A program made the position numbers and the translations under genes. The notes under the pieces are model-generated. The model saw only the letters and a program-made list of their open reading frames with translations. It was not told where the DNA came from and did no database searches. From Antrihabitans stalactiti (GTDB taxonomy: Bacteria > Actinomycetota > Actinomycetes > Mycobacteriales > Mycobacteriaceae), in the NCBI RefSeq assembly GCF_012932915.1, contig NZ_VCQU01000002.1:186001-250000 (forward strand): a DNA stretch of 64,000 nt, given 5' to 3'. Shown here one piece after another: positions 8,452 through 17,391 of this stretch (position 1 is the stretch's first letter; the number at the start of each line of letters is the position of its first letter).

Positions 8452-9645
8452 TCAGGGGATGTTCGGCTTGTTGTCCGGCAGGAGCAGCTCGCCGACCTGG
8501 TTCCCGATGGGTATGGCGTTGTCGACGTTGGCGTTCGACGTCGGTCCGAGCGTGACGTAGGCGATGATCATCGTCTTCGTCTTCTCCTCGTAGAGCGCGA
8601 CGCCGTGATAGCCGCCGTAAGCCGGGTTCATGATCAGCCAGCTGCCCAGGTGGAACAGTCCGAATGCGAAGTACTTGTCCTTCGTCAGCGGGCCCAGTCC
8701 GGCCGTCTTCGGCGCCATCAATTCTTCGTCCACCGCAGCGGAGACCTCTTTGCCGCCGGCCATCGCGGAGACCCACTTCGCGACATCGGCGACCGTTGTA
8801 TTCATGTTGCCGCTGTTGCGGAACGCGGTCGGATTCCAGAACGTCGAATCTTCGAACACGCCGCGTTCGTTGGTATAGCCATGCAGGATCGGTTCCACCA
8901 TTTCCGGCGTCACCTGGACTTTGCTCGCATCCATACCGAGCGGCTTCAGAATGTGCTCGGCGAGGAGGTCACCCAGCGACTTACCGCTTGCCTTTTCCAG
9001 CACCACGCCGAGAAGGACCAAATCGCTGTGCGCGTAGGCCCAACTGGTTCCCGGCTCGAATAGCGGTGGGCGCGAGTTGGCCAATGCGAAAAGTTCCTCG
9101 GCGGTAAATCCCTTGATCGGGTTCGCGTAGAACTGCTTCAAGAACTCGGGGTCGGTGACGTAGTCCGAGATTCCGGTCGTGCTGTTGGCGAGCATTCGCG
9201 GCGTGATCTTGTCCGCACGCGGGAAGTCGGGCAGCCACTTGGCGATCGGCTCGTCGATATTCAGCGTCTTGGATTCGTTGAGCTCCAATAGAACTCGCGA
9301 CAGCATCGGCTCCATCGGTTGCCCGATCCGCAGCTGCATGTCACGTGTTGCGGGTACGCCAACGGGAGATCCGCCGAGTGCACCGGTGACGATTTCCTTG
9401 TCGCCTTGCCACACGCCGAACACCGCGGAGGTCAGGTCGAGGTCCTTCATGCTGTTGCGCACGATCTCGACGATTTTCGCGGCATTGGGATCGTCGGACT
9501 GCACGATGTCGGGAACCTTCGCTGCCGCCGACGGTTTCGCGTCGCTGCTCTTATCCGATCCGCAGCCCGCACTAGCGACGGCGAGAACCACCGCGATCGA
9601 AATAACTGCAGCTCTGCGCGGCAGCTGGGAACCGGCAATTTTCAT
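8452..9645 (-). CDS. Secreted lipoprotein with a class C beta-lactamase/esterase fold, motifs altered
   Basis: 397-aa exported protein. Signal peptide with lipobox ASAGC (Cys28), then a low-complexity linker and a serine-hydrolase-like domain (ITPRMLANSTTGISDYV, GTSWAYAHSDLVLLGVVLE, PLGMDASKV). The position of the nucleophile motif S-x-x-K aligns to QPME (Gln109, Glu112), and the second motif Y-x-N reads Y-A-H, so hydrolase activity is doubtful; by homology it may bind cell-wall material or be a non-catalytic scaffold. Anchored to the outer face of the cytoplasmic membrane. My motif alignment was done by eye. Confidence 0.8.
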   Translation of the reverse strand: MKIAGSQLPRRAAVISIAVVLAVASAGCGSDKSSDAKPSAAAKVPDIVQSDDPNAAKIVEIVRNSMKDLDLTSAVFGVWQGDKEIVTGALGGSPVGVPATRDMQLRIGQPMEPMLSRVLLELNESKTLNIDEPIAKWLPDFPRADKITPRMLANSTTGISDYVTDPEFLKQFYANPIKGFTAEELFALANSRPPLFEPGTSWAYAHSDLVLLGVVLEKASGKSLGDLLAEHILKPLGMDASKVQVTPEMVEPILHGYTNERGVFEDSTFWNPTAFRNSGNMNTTVADVAKWVSAMAGGKEVSAAVDEELMAPKTAGLGPLTKDKYFAFGLFHLGSWLIMNPAYGGYHGVALYEEKTKTMIIAYVTLGPTSNANVDNAIPIGNQVGELLLPDNKPNIP

Positions 9646-9689
9646 GAACCCGAACCTATCGGAATCGGGTGTTCACTTTCTGCGAATGC

Positions 9690-10463
9690 TCAACGTCCTT
9701 GCCACACCGGTTCGCGCTTCTGGACGAAGGCGCTCATTCCTTCCTGGGCATCGCAGGTGACCGCATTCGTCGCCATCACTTCGCTCATCTCCACATATGC
9801 CGCGGCCTGTGGGAGATCGATCTGCCGGTAGAACGCCTGCTTGCCGATCGCCAGCGTCGAAGAGCTTGCCGCCGCGATGGATTCGGCAACCTCGGTGGTT
9901 CGAGCTGCCAGCGCCTCGGGAGCGACGACCTCGTTGATCAGACCCCAGTCCGCAGCGGTCGCGGCGTCGATCGGTACGCCGGTGAGTAGCAGTTGCAGCG
10001 CACGCTTTCGGCCGATCGCGCGGCTGACGGCCACCATCGGCGTCGAACAGAACAAGCCGATCTTCACACCGGGTGTGCCGAAGACAGCGTTCGACGACGC
10101 GATCGCCAGATCGCAAGTCGCGACCAGTTGGCACCCGGCAGCGACCGCCGGACCCTGGACGGACGCAATCACCGGCTGCCGAATCGCCTGCACTGCTTCC
10201 ATCATGTCGGTGCACACTCGGAACACCTCACGTTCCTCGTCGAGCGTGCGGTCCACCATTTCGCGCAGGTCGTGACCTGCCGAGAACACCGGACCCTGCG
10301 CGCGGACGACGATCACCGAGACGTCAGGTTGCTGCGCAAGAGCCCGCAGCGCGGCCGCGAACTCCGTCATCATCGCCACCGACAACGGATTCCGCTGCTT
10401 TGGACGATCGAGCGTCAGGTAGCCGATTGCCCCATACTGTTCGCTGATGACGTAGCTGCTCAT
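9690..10463 (-). CDS. Enoyl-CoA hydratase/isomerase family protein
   Basis: 257-aa crotonase. First oxyanion-hole block VSVIVVRAQGPVFSAGHDLREM, second block VIASVQGPAVAAGCQLVATCDLAIAS, then NAVFGTPGVKIGLFCSTPMV and a C-terminal SAFVQKREPVWQGR. The Asp/Gly-rich region and KIGLFCSTP fit the ECHDC3-type 'enoyl-CoA hydratase domain-containing 3' group better than classic FadB-type hydratases. ATG 10463 puts the conserved first strand (GAIGYLTLDRPKQRNPLS) at the N terminus; an upstream GTG inside the palindrome at 10502 is rejected. Confidence 0.85.
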   Translation of the reverse strand: MSSYVISEQYGAIGYLTLDRPKQRNPLSVAMMTEFAAALRALAQQPDVSVIVVRAQGPVFSAGHDLREMVDRTLDEEREVFRVCTDMMEAVQAIRQPVIASVQGPAVAAGCQLVATCDLAIASSNAVFGTPGVKIGLFCSTPMVAVSRAIGRKRALQLLLTGVPIDAATAADWGLINEVVAPEALAARTTEVAESIAAASSSTLAIGKQAFYRQIDLPQAAAYVEMSEVMATNAVTCDAQEGMSAFVQKREPVWQGR

Positions 10464-10501
10464 AGGTCCTTGTCTACCACCGCCGACGCACGCCACATCC
10501 A

Positions 10502-10553
10502 CCCCTCGTGAGTCTTTTTGGAGTCCCTGGACTCCAAAAAGACTCACGAGGGG
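10502..10553. repeat. Perfect 25-bp inverted repeat with 2-bp centre
   Basis: The left arm 10502-10526 begins CCCCTCGTGAGTC and ends GGAGTCC; the right arm 10529-10553 is its exact reverse complement; CT separates them. It lies between the divergent crotonase and NRPS genes, 38 bp upstream of the crotonase start. The arms contain T5/A5 tracts, so transcripts from either strand could form a very stable hairpin. It could be a regulatory hairpin or a dispersed palindromic element. No second copy is seen in this window. Confidence 0.9.
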
Positions 10554-10732
10554 CGGCGACGGGATTCGCGGTAGCTGCGATTGAACCGGAACCGCCGCTG
10601 CGTCGTGATCATGTCGATGGCAGAGAAAACGCCCGACAAATCGGACTCGTTCGCAGTTTGATGTTTAATGCAGGTCGTTTTGTAGTAGTCAGAAGCATTG
10701 ATGCAGATGAGCTATCAACTGAGCTATAAGGA

Positions 10733-13700
10733 GTGATTGAGTCGACGACGGGATACGAGGGTCAGCGGGTGGTGCCGCTCAGCCCGCAACAGGCCGCGTT
10801 GTGGCTCGCGCAAAGGTTGAATCCTGACGTCCCCTTCGTCGTCGCACAGTACGCAGACCTCAAGGGACCGGTCGATACCGGAGCGCTGGCCGACGCTGCT
10901 CGGTGTGCGCTGAGGGAATTCGACGTCGCGACGGGGCCTTTGGTCGACATCGGAGGAGCGCCGCATCAAGTTCTCGGCGGCGCCGAGGCCGACGTCCCGG
11001 TCGTCGATGTGCAGCGCGAGTCCGATCCCGTGGCAGCCGCGCGTCGAATCATGTTGGCGGACTACACGCGGCCGGTGACCGATCCGGATTATGCGATGTT
11101 CGCATCCTTCCTCTTGCGCATCGCCGACGATCACTACTGGTGGTACGCACGGGCCCATCACGCTGTCCTCGACGGGTATGCGGCGATGCAGCTCATGCGG
11201 CGCACCACCGAGGTCTACCGATGTCTCGTGAGCGGTGACGACGTTGCGGAGGTGAAGTCGTCCGGGTTGGACGGCGTGATCGAAGCGGAGACGACCTACC
11301 GCGCGTCACGCCGGTACGAAACCGACGGCGATTATTGGCGGACGCAGGCGGACCGGCTGCCGCCGCCGAACAGCCTCGCGGGAACGATCGGACGCCCGAC
11401 CGCGCACGCTCGTGTCGTGAGCGCCGCGTTGCCGGACGAGGCGTCGAATGTTCTGCAAGCGATCGGCGACAACCGCATTGCCGCGACCCTGATCGCCGCC
11501 TTCGCAACCTATCTATCGCGCATGCTGGACGTGGACGACCTCGTCCTCGGACTTCCTGTCGCCGCCCGGACCACGGCCGTTCTACGACGCGGTGCGGGCT
11601 CGACAGCGAATGTCGTTCCCCTCGTGCTGCGTGGCGTCTGCGACGCTACCGCCGACGACGTCGTGCAGTTGTGCAGCACTGAAATCCTGGATGCGCTACG
11701 CCACCAACGCTTTCCGCGCCACGAAATCTCGGCATCCGACGACCGACTCGTCCATTTCGGGCCGGTCGTCAACCTGATGATGTTTCGCAACGAGGTATCG
11801 ATCGACGGCGTGCGCGGTTACGTCCACGTGCTCACCACTGGCCCGACGGTGGACCTGTCGGTCAATATCTATCCCGGTTACGACGAATCAGCCTGGCGCA
11901 TCGATTTCGAGGCGAACGCCGACCCCTACAGCCAGGACGTCCTCGTCGATCACCACCGACGCTTCCTGTCGTTTCTGGGCAGTTTCGCCCAGAGTTTGGG
12001 CTCGGACGTCCCGGTCGGCGAGTTGGAGCTGTTTCAGGCGGGCGAACGCCGACGGTTCGTACCCGCGTCCGGCGAGCCCGGCGTCGAACCCGAATTGCTG
12101 CCGGACCTGTTCGCGTCCCGCCTCGCGGGGAACGAAAACCGCACGGCAGTGTCCGACGACCGAACCAGCCTGACTTACGACGAGCTCGACAAGGCAAGCA
12201 ACCGGCTGGCCCGCGCCCTCATCTCGCGCGGGATAGGGCCGGAATCGTTTGTCGTCGTGGCGATTCCGCGCTCGATCGAATCGGTGACCGCGGTCTGGGC
12301 GGTCGCCAAGGCAGGGGCCGCGTTCGCCCCGGTCGATCCGACGCATCCGCTCGATCGGTTGCAGTTCATGATCACGGATTCCGGTGCGCGACTTGGTTTG
12401 GCTGTCCGCGGCGGCAGTGACCGGCTGCCGGATTCGGTGGAGTGGTTGTTCGTCGACGATCTCGACGCTGACGGCGATGCCACGACGATCACCGACTTAG
12501 ACCGACTCGCGTCGCTACGCGTCGACCATCCCGCCTACATGATCTACACGTCCGGCACCACGGGCACGCCGAAAGGTGTGGTGGTCACTCACCGCGGCCT
12601 CGCCAATCTCGCCTGCGACATCCGCGAGAAGTACGCGATCGACGAGATGTCGCGCGTGCTGCATTTCGCGGCGCCGATCTTCGACACTGCTCTGGTCGAG
12701 ATCCTCGCTGCGAGTCTGGCGACTGCCTGTCTCGTCGTCGCCGGCTCGACGACGTACGGCGGCACCGAGCTGCACGATCTGTTGTGCGCGGAGCGCGTCA
12801 CGCACCTGCTGTGCACGCCGTCTGTGCTCGCGACTCTCGATCACAGCGAAACCGATCACCTACGACTCGTGCTCGTCGGCGGCGAGGCATGCCCGCCGTT
12901 GCTTGCGCGACGCTGGGCCGGTACGCGGACGATGCGAAATGCCTACGGCCCCACCGAGACAACGTGCAGCGTGACCCTCACCGATCCGCTGGATCCGGCG
13001 GCTTCCGTCTCGATCGGTCATCTGATGCGTGGTGTCAGTGCCGTAGTCCTCGACCACCGGCTGCAGCCGTGTCCGCCGCACAAATCAGGCGATCTCTACC
13101 TTGCGACGTCGGGTATCGCACGTGGCTACCACCACCGAGCCGACCTGACGGCAACCCGGTTCGTCGCCGCGCCGTTCGCCGACGAAGGCACGCGGATGTT
13201 CTACACCGGTGACATCGTCAGTTTCACCGGCGACGGGCAATTGGAGTTTCACGGTCGTCGGGATACCCAGGTGAAGATCAGGGGATTCCGGATCGAACTC
13301 GGTGAGATCGACGGCGTTCTCACCGAAGACCCGTCGGTCCAGTTCGCGGTGACGATCGTGCACGAGAACGATGCGAACGATCGGCTCCTTGTTTCCTACG
13401 TGCTCCCCGCTCGTGGGAAGTCGTTCGATCCGGGCCACCTTCGGCAACTGGTTCGACGCCGACTTCCGGCGTACATGGTGCCCGCGAGCGTGGTCGAAAT
13501 TGCCACTGTCCCACTGACGCCGACGAACAAACTCGACGTGTCGGCGCTGCCGCCACCGACGTTCGGATCACGCTCAGGCCCTGGCCGAGAACCCGCCGAC
13601 GAGGTCGAGCAGAAGCTGATCCGAATAGTCGGCGAGTGCCTGCACGTCGGCGATGTATCGGTCGACGACTCGTTCTTCGATCTCGGCGGTGACTCACTGT

Positions 13701-15154
13701 CGGCGACACGGTTGGTCGAACTCGTCAACAACGCATTCGACATCGAGCTGACCGTGCGGGACATCTTCGACGCCCCCGTGCTCGCGGACCTGATCGACGG
13801 CGTCCGACGACACCCGAAGGGCACCTCGAACGATGGTCCGAAACTCGGCAGTGTGCCGGTGCCGGAACATATTCCACTCGCTCCTGCGCAATCGTTCATC
13901 GATCGTTCTGCGCACGCCCCTGCTCTGTACAACTTGCCGTTCACGATTCGAGTGCGAGGCCCGCTCGACATCGACGCGCTGCGACGTGCGCTGGTCGACG
14001 TCCTGAATCGGCATACGCCGTTGCGCACGATCTATCCCGATTCTGCGGACGGTCCGGTGCAACGCATTCTCGACGCCGTCGATGTCGCTCCGAAACTTGT
14101 TGTTCTGCAAGGTGAAGCGTCTGCGGTCTGGGAGTTGGCCGAGCCCGTTCTGAGCGCGCCGTTCGACGTCCGCATCGTTGCGCCGATCCGTGCGCAATTG
14201 TTCGAGCTAGCCCCCGACGACCATCTCCTCGCCTGCGCGATCCACCACATCGCAGCCGACGGTTGGTCGTTGCACCCGATGGCCCAAGACCTCATCGCCG
14301 CGTACCTGGCACGGGCCGGAGATCGCGCACCCGACTGGGCGCCCTTGGCAGTCGATTACACGGACTACACCGTCTGGCACCACGCTCGACTCGGCGACGA
14401 GAACGATCCAAACAGCCTTGCTGCGCGGCAAATCGGCTATTGGCGTCACGAATTAGCCGATCTCGCGGCGCCGTTGGAGCTGGACAGCAATCGTTCTCGA
14501 CCTGACCGATGGACCTACGGTGCGGGTCGCGTGCGGCTCACGAAGCTTGCCGCCGGGCTGGGTGGCGCGTTGCGGGCAACCGCGAGCAAGCACCGAAGCA
14601 GCCTGTACGTCGCACTACTCGCGTCGGTCGCGATGCTGCTCGCCGACGTCACCCGCCGCACCGATATTGCAATCGGCACCCCGATCGCTGGACGCAGCGA
14701 GAGCGCACTCGACGGAGTTGTGGGCATGTTCGTGAACACGCTGGTCCTGCGCGTTCATGTCGATCCGACAGCATCGTTCGACGACGTCGTCGACACGGCT
14801 CGAGCCGCGCACTTGCGTGGACTGGCGAATGCCGACATCCCGTTCGACCGACTGGTGCAGGTACTCGATCCCCCGCGCAGCGCTGTCCGGCATCCGTTTT
14901 TCCAAGTTGCGGTCTCGTTCGACAATTTTACGGCCGCAACACTGTCCGCGGACGGTCTCGGCTTCGAACTAGAGCCACACCCGCTCGGCGTTGCCAAATG
15001 CGACCTGCACTTTCACTTCGCCGAGACCGACGACGATAGGGGAGTGGCCTGCGAAATCGTGTATTCGACCGACGTGTTCGACGGTGCCGACGTCGCGCAC
15101 ATCGTCGACCGGTACGAAAAGATCACCAGCGCCATCCGGGACGGCGCGTCCTGA
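10733..15154 (+). CDS. Non-ribosomal peptide synthetase, domains C-A-T-C
   Basis: 1473-aa cytoplasmic megasynthase that should activate one amino acid. Condensation domain about 10-430 (HHAVLDG near 142); adenylation domain about 450-940 (YTSGTTGTPKG near 605, NAYGPTETT near 735, KIRGFRIELGEI, and TPTNKLD with the conserved Lys); carrier domain about 955-1030 (LGGDSLSATRLVEL, Ser near 985); second condensation domain about 1045-1473 (HHIAADGWS near 1169). There is no thioesterase, reductase or MbtH partner nearby. My hand-read specificity residues are D-T-V-L-L-G-A-C-S-K, which I cannot assign. The GTG start is fixed by an in-frame TAA at 10727; AAGGAG abuts it. Spaced 14 nt from the next gene, so an operon is likely. 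Confidence 0.93.
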   Translation: MIESTTGYEGQRVVPLSPQQAALWLAQRLNPDVPFVVAQYADLKGPVDTGALADAARCALREFDVATGPLVDIGGAPHQVLGGAEADVPVVDVQRESDPVAAARRIMLADYTRPVTDPDYAMFASFLLRIADDHYWWYARAHHAVLDGYAAMQLMRRTTEVYRCLVSGDDVAEVKSSGLDGVIEAETTYRASRRYETDGDYWRTQADRLPPPNSLAGTIGRPTAHARVVSAALPDEASNVLQAIGDNRIAATLIAAFATYLSRMLDVDDLVLGLPVAARTTAVLRRGAGSTANVVPLVLRGVCDATADDVVQLCSTEILDALRHQRFPRHEISASDDRLVHFGPVVNLMMFRNEVSIDGVRGYVHVLTTGPTVDLSVNIYPGYDESAWRIDFEANADPYSQDVLVDHHRRFLSFLGSFAQSLGSDVPVGELELFQAGERRRFVPASGEPGVEPELLPDLFASRLAGNENRTAVSDDRTSLTYDELDKASNRLARALISRGIGPESFVVVAIPRSIESVTAVWAVAKAGAAFAPVDPTHPLDRLQFMITDSGARLGLAVRGGSDRLPDSVEWLFVDDLDADGDATTITDLDRLASLRVDHPAYMIYTSGTTGTPKGVVVTHRGLANLACDIREKYAIDEMSRVLHFAAPIFDTALVEILAASLATACLVVAGSTTYGGTELHDLLCAERVTHLLCTPSVLATLDHSETDHLRLVLVGGEACPPLLARRWAGTRTMRNAYGPTETTCSVTLTDPLDPAASVSIGHLMRGVSAVVLDHRLQPCPPHKSGDLYLATSGIARGYHHRADLTATRFVAAPFADEGTRMFYTGDIVSFTGDGQLEFHGRRDTQVKIRGFRIELGEIDGVLTEDPSVQFAVTIVHENDANDRLLVSYVLPARGKSFDPGHLRQLVRRRLPAYMVPASVVEIATVPLTPTNKLDVSALPPPTFGSRSGPGREPADEVEQKLIRIVGECLHVGDVSVDDSFFDLGGDSLSATRLVELVNNAFDIELTVRDIFDAPVLADLIDGVRRHPKGTSNDGPKLGSVPVPEHIPLAPAQSFIDRSAHAPALYNLPFTIRVRGPLDIDALRRALVDVLNRHTPLRTIYPDSADGPVQRILDAVDVAPKLVVLQGEASAVWELAEPVLSAPFDVRIVAPIRAQLFELAPDDHLLACAIHHIAADGWSLHPMAQDLIAAYLARAGDRAPDWAPLAVDYTDYTVWHHARLGDENDPNSLAARQIGYWRHELADLAAPLELDSNRSRPDRWTYGAGRVRLTKLAAGLGGALRATASKHRSSLYVALLASVAMLLADVTRRTDIAIGTPIAGRSESALDGVVGMFVNTLVLRVHVDPTASFDDVVDTARAAHLRGLANADIPFDRLVQVLDPPRSAVRHPFFQVAVSFDNFTAATLSADGLGFELEPHPLGVAKCDLHFHFAETDDDRGVACEIVYSTDVFDGADVAHIVDRYEKITSAIRDGAS

Positions 15155-15168
15155 GTACGCGCTGGGCA

Positions 15169-16101
15169 TTGCGGACAGTGGTGGCGTTGATTCTGGTGCT
15201 CGGGCTGAATCCGGTTGCTTCTGCGGATGTTCCGATTGGTCGCGAGCACGTCATCAGCGTGTATTCGCCGGCGATGGGCCGCTCGATTCCGATCTGGGTG
15301 CTGCCCGCGACGACTGCGGGGCGGCCCGTCGTCTACCTGCTCAGTGGTGTCGATGGCGGAGAGCTTGGCGGTTCGTGGACCCAGCGCAGTGACATCGCGT
15401 CGTTCTTTGCCGACAAGAACGTCAATGTCGTTGTGCCACTGGCTGGACGGAGCAGCTACTACACCGACTGGATCGCCGACGATCCCGTCCTCGGCCGAAA
15501 CAAATGGGCGACCTTTCTGACTCGCGAGCTACCGCCCGTCATCGATTCGACGTTGGACACCAGTGGCCGAAATGCGATTGCAGGACTGTCGATGTCAGCC
15601 CTTTCGGTGCTGAATCTCGCCATCGAGTCGCCAGGGCTGTATCAAGCAGTCGGATCCTTCAGCGGCTGCGCCCAAACGAGCGACCCGCTCGCGCAAGCGC
15701 TCGTCTTCTCGCAAGTCGCCAACTACGGCGGCAACGCCCTGAACATGTGGGGTCCGCCGGGTGCTCCGGCGTGGGCGGATCACGATGCGTGGCTGCACGC
15801 CGACCGATTGCGCGGCACCACCCTCTACATCAGCGCCGGAACGGGATTACCCGGACCGCATGAAAACCTCAATGCCGCCGAGATCAACGGAAACTTCCAG
15901 GCGCTCGTCGATCGGATAACAGTCGGCGGCCTCTTCGAAGCAATCGTCAATCGGTGCACCACACCATTCGTGGATCGACTCCGTGCTCTGGGAGTGCCTG
16001 CCACAGTGAACCTGCATCCGACCGGATCGCATTTGTGGCCGTACTGGCAAGACGACATCCACAACGCATGGCCGACTCTCGCCGCCGCGGTCGGCGCGTA
16101 G
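15169..16101 (+). CDS. Antigen 85-like mycolyltransferase/esterase
   Basis: Secreted alpha/beta-hydrolase of 310 aa. A signal peptide ends near NPVASA; the antigen-85 block GRSSYYTDWIADDPVLGRNKW, nucleophile elbow GLSMSA (catalytic Ser) and the His motif GSHLWPYW are present. Family enzymes move mycolic acids onto trehalose or arabinogalactan outside the membrane. TTG 15169 is the only acceptable start after the NRPS stop, though the signal-like frame extends slightly upstream. It is sandwiched between NRPS and glycosyltransferase genes with 14- and 15-nt gaps. A close paralogue lies at 22880. Which acceptor it uses is unknown. Confidence 0.88.
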   Translation: MRTVVALILVLGLNPVASADVPIGREHVISVYSPAMGRSIPIWVLPATTAGRPVVYLLSGVDGGELGGSWTQRSDIASFFADKNVNVVVPLAGRSSYYTDWIADDPVLGRNKWATFLTRELPPVIDSTLDTSGRNAIAGLSMSALSVLNLAIESPGLYQAVGSFSGCAQTSDPLAQALVFSQVANYGGNALNMWGPPGAPAWADHDAWLHADRLRGTTLYISAGTGLPGPHENLNAAEINGNFQALVDRITVGGLFEAIVNRCTTPFVDRLRALGVPATVNLHPTGSHLWPYWQDDIHNAWPTLAAAVGA

Positions 16102-16116
16102 GCCGAGGTCGAACTC

Positions 16117-17391
16117 GTGGGGCGATACCTGCTCGCAGCAAGTCCGCTGACCGGTCACGTCGCGCCGATGCTGCAAATCGGCGCGGATTTGCGCCGTCGC
16201 GGCCATGACGTGCGCATGTTGTCCGGCGCCGACTACTGCGACGCAATCCGCGACGCCGGACTCGAGGCGATCGCGTTGCCTACCGCCGCGGTGGCGCACC
16301 CTCCAGACCTGTCCTTCCCGCGCGGCTTGCCGCACCTGTTGCGGAACTGGCTGACAGGGCGCGCAGATATTCGGTCCGTCTTCATCGCACCACTTCTCGC
16401 GCAGCACAAGGCATTGCGGGCGGCACTGGGCGGTGACCCGGTCGACGCGGTGTTGGTCGACATCGCGTTCGTCGGTGCGATTCCGCTGTTGCTCGGCGAC
16501 GATGCGCGTCCACCAGTGTTGGTGTGCGGCGTCGGCCCATTGATGTTGTCGAGCGCCGATTCCCCGCCTTTCGGAGTCGGCTGGCAGCCGCGAACGTTCC
16601 TGACCTACCGCATGATGAATCGGGCCGTGCATCGCGTGCTCTTCGCCGATGTCCAGCGGGAGCTGAATCGAACGTTGCGCGCCGCTGCGCCGCGCAGTTT
16701 GCCGGTGTTCGTCACCGACTGGCCGCTCCTTGCCGATCGGCTGCTGCAGTTGACCGTTCCCGAATTCGAGTACCCGCGTCGCGATCTGGCCGAGACGGTG
16801 GTCTTCACCGGTCCGGTGCTGCCCGGTCCAGCTCAGACGCCACGGCTCCCGGACTGGTGGAATGACCTCGACGGTGCGCGTGCTGTCGTACTCGTCACCC
16901 AGGGGACCTGGGACAACAGCGATCTCGATCAGCTGATCGGCCCGACGGTCCGCGCCTTGGCCGACCAGGATTGTCTCGTGATCGCGACGACGGGCCGACA
17001 GGCAGCGCTCGGGCGAGAAGTGCAAGCTGGCAACGCTCGTGTCGTGGATTACGTGCCGTACTCGCTGCTCATGCCGTACGTCGACGTGATGATCACCAAC
17101 GGCGGCTACGGCGGCGTGCACTACGCGCTGGCCAACGGTGTACCGCTGATCGTCGCAGGCGATACCGCAGACAAGCCCGAGATCGCGGCGAGAGTCGCCT
17201 ACACCGGCGCAGGCATCGATCTCAAAACCGGCAAGCCCAGTGAAGGTGCAATCGCCGCCGCGGTGCGCACCGTGCTGAACACGCCGGAGTACCGCGCTGC
17301 AGCGCGACGACTGAGCAAGAACATCGCCGCCTCGCATGCGCTCGACACGATCGCCGAGACGCTAGGCCAGGCGGCCGACACCACCGGTTAG
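16117..17391 (+). CDS. GT1-family glycosyltransferase (MGT/UGT type)
   Basis: 424-aa GT-B enzyme. The N-terminal acceptor domain starts with YLLAASPLTGHVAPML, and the C-terminal donor domain has the sugar-nucleotide signature VDVMITNGGYGGVHYALANG...PLIVAGDTADKPEIAARV. This matches macrolide, sterol, zeaxanthin and rhamnosyl transferases, which glycosylate hydrophobic hydroxyl compounds. Third gene of the NRPS operon. Its 3' end overlaps the convergent Rieske/DUF5914 gene by 30 bp. Position next to a carotenoid operon makes a carotenoid or lipid acceptor plausible; the sugar donor is unknown. Confidence 0.88.
   Translation: MGRYLLAASPLTGHVAPMLQIGADLRRRGHDVRMLSGADYCDAIRDAGLEAIALPTAAVAHPPDLSFPRGLPHLLRNWLTGRADIRSVFIAPLLAQHKALRAALGGDPVDAVLVDIAFVGAIPLLLGDDARPPVLVCGVGPLMLSSADSPPFGVGWQPRTFLTYRMMNRAVHRVLFADVQRELNRTLRAAAPRSLPVFVTDWPLLADRLLQLTVPEFEYPRRDLAETVVFTGPVLPGPAQTPRLPDWWNDLDGARAVVLVTQGTWDNSDLDQLIGPTVRALADQDCLVIATTGRQAALGREVQAGNARVVDYVPYSLLMPYVDVMITNGGYGGVHYALANGVPLIVAGDTADKPEIAARVAYTGAGIDLKTGKPSEGAIAAAVRTVLNTPEYRAAARRLSKNIAASHALDTIAETLGQAADTTG

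Noticed and set aside
10701-10736. 11-codon frame before the NRPS as a real gene
   Set aside because: It overlaps the NRPS start as GTGA but is too short to support; kept only as an observation.
15847-17337. Minus-strand open frame of 496 codons
   Set aside because: Antisense to the glycosyltransferase gene and the 3' end of the mycolyltransferase gene, which have clear motifs.
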